DNA of 64,000 bases. Source: Sophora flavescens (lineage: Eukaryota > Streptophyta > Magnoliopsida > Fabales > Fabaceae). Below, piece after piece: positions 63,744-64,000 of this stretch. Each line of letters opens with the position of its first letter. Position 1 is the stretch's first letter. The DNA is taken from the NCBI GenBank assembly GCA_030762895.1, contig CM061063.1, forward strand, positions 75,761,836 to 75,825,835, written 5' to 3'. The notes beneath the pieces are model-generated. The model did not search any database and was not told where the DNA came from. It saw only the letters and a program-made list of their open reading frames with translations. Made by a program: the position numbers and the translations under genes.

Positions 63744-64000
63744 CACTAGTGAAAAAAGCCTTTCTACAACGGTTGAAAAAAGCCTTTCTACAACGGTTGG
63801 TCACGCTCGATGTAGAAAGTAGGGACTTTCTACAACGATTGTTCAACCGTTGTAGATAGTACATTTCTACATCGGATGGAAGACACAACTATTGTAAAAG
63901 GTATGATTTTTAAGTCTAAATTGTGGACTCGGATGGACTTTCTACAACGATTGTGTTGACCAACTGATGTAGAAAGTTAGCTTTCTACATCTGTTGGTTT
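63744..64000 (+). mobile_element. CACTA-4, 5' end only
   Basis: Starts CACTAGTGAAAAAAGCC. It has subterminal repeats CTTTCTACAACGGTTG and complements such as AACCGTTGTAGA, a third motif type in this window. The element continues past the window end, so its content, strand of genes and target duplication are unknown (left flank GGT, 63741-63743). Confidence 0.8.

Overview
This is plant nuclear DNA: AT-rich, with spliced genes, long intergenic stretches and densely nested plant transposable elements. The mix of elements (En/Spm-CACTA elements with TAGCGACCGA or ACATCGGTT subterminal repeats, a SIRE-like LTR, an Athila-type gypsy element, many tRNA-derived SINEs) suggests a dicot, probably a legume close to Glycine. 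The species is inference. No bacterial or viral genome features are present. Only three loci look like functional host genes: a cytosolic sulfotransferase (1440-2468, minus), a six-exon double-MATH gene (43776-45886, plus) and a small single-pass membrane protein (63112-63375, minus).

Layout. (1) 1-25007 holds a diverged tandem segmental duplication. Unit A (1 to about 6480) carries the intact sulfotransferase. Unit B (flanking and following 14586, to about 25007) carries a sulfotransferase pseudogene with an internal deletion. Later insertions pulled the units apart: a Mutator-type MITE, a hAT MITE and a fold-back element in A; CACTA-1 (7644-14585), a Tourist MITE, an Athila-type retroelement inside that MITE (16468-23574) and a LINE RNase H relic in B. 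(2) 25011-34101 is CACTA-3, a near-complete element with a transposase gene and a second gene ending in an Ulp1-like (C48) protease domain. (3) 34285-41450 is intergenic, with a Cassandra-type solo LTR bearing 5S rRNA sequence, hAT and Harbinger elements nested in each other, and several SINEs. (4) 43776-45886 is the MATH gene. (5) 46648-58430 is a three-layer nest: a copia element on the minus strand is cut by CACTA-2 (46873-56058) and by a SIRE-like solo LTR (56674-58153). CACTA-2 also carries about 1.2 kb of apparently captured host-gene sequence. (6) 58430-63743 is AT-rich, with a scrambled duplication tract, an inverted pair of Stowaway-like MITEs and a minisatellite. (7) 63744-64000 is the start of a fourth CACTA element that runs off the window.

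Target-site duplications bracket most elements (AGA, GTA and ATT for the three complete CACTA elements; 9 bp TTTGAAAAA for the MITE at 712), so the order of insertions can be read directly. The most notable signals are: a non-coding leader with a stem-loop that is about 85% identical between two CACTA families whose proteins have diverged strongly; a 42-nt-arm hairpin resembling a small-RNA precursor inside the captured segment of CACTA-2; and an array of paired palindromes (TCACGGC...GCCGTGA) shared by the Athila LTR, its internal region and CACTA-3. All four large elements have coding lesions; at least four of these look like single C-to-T or G-to-A changes, as expected for methylated, silenced DNA.
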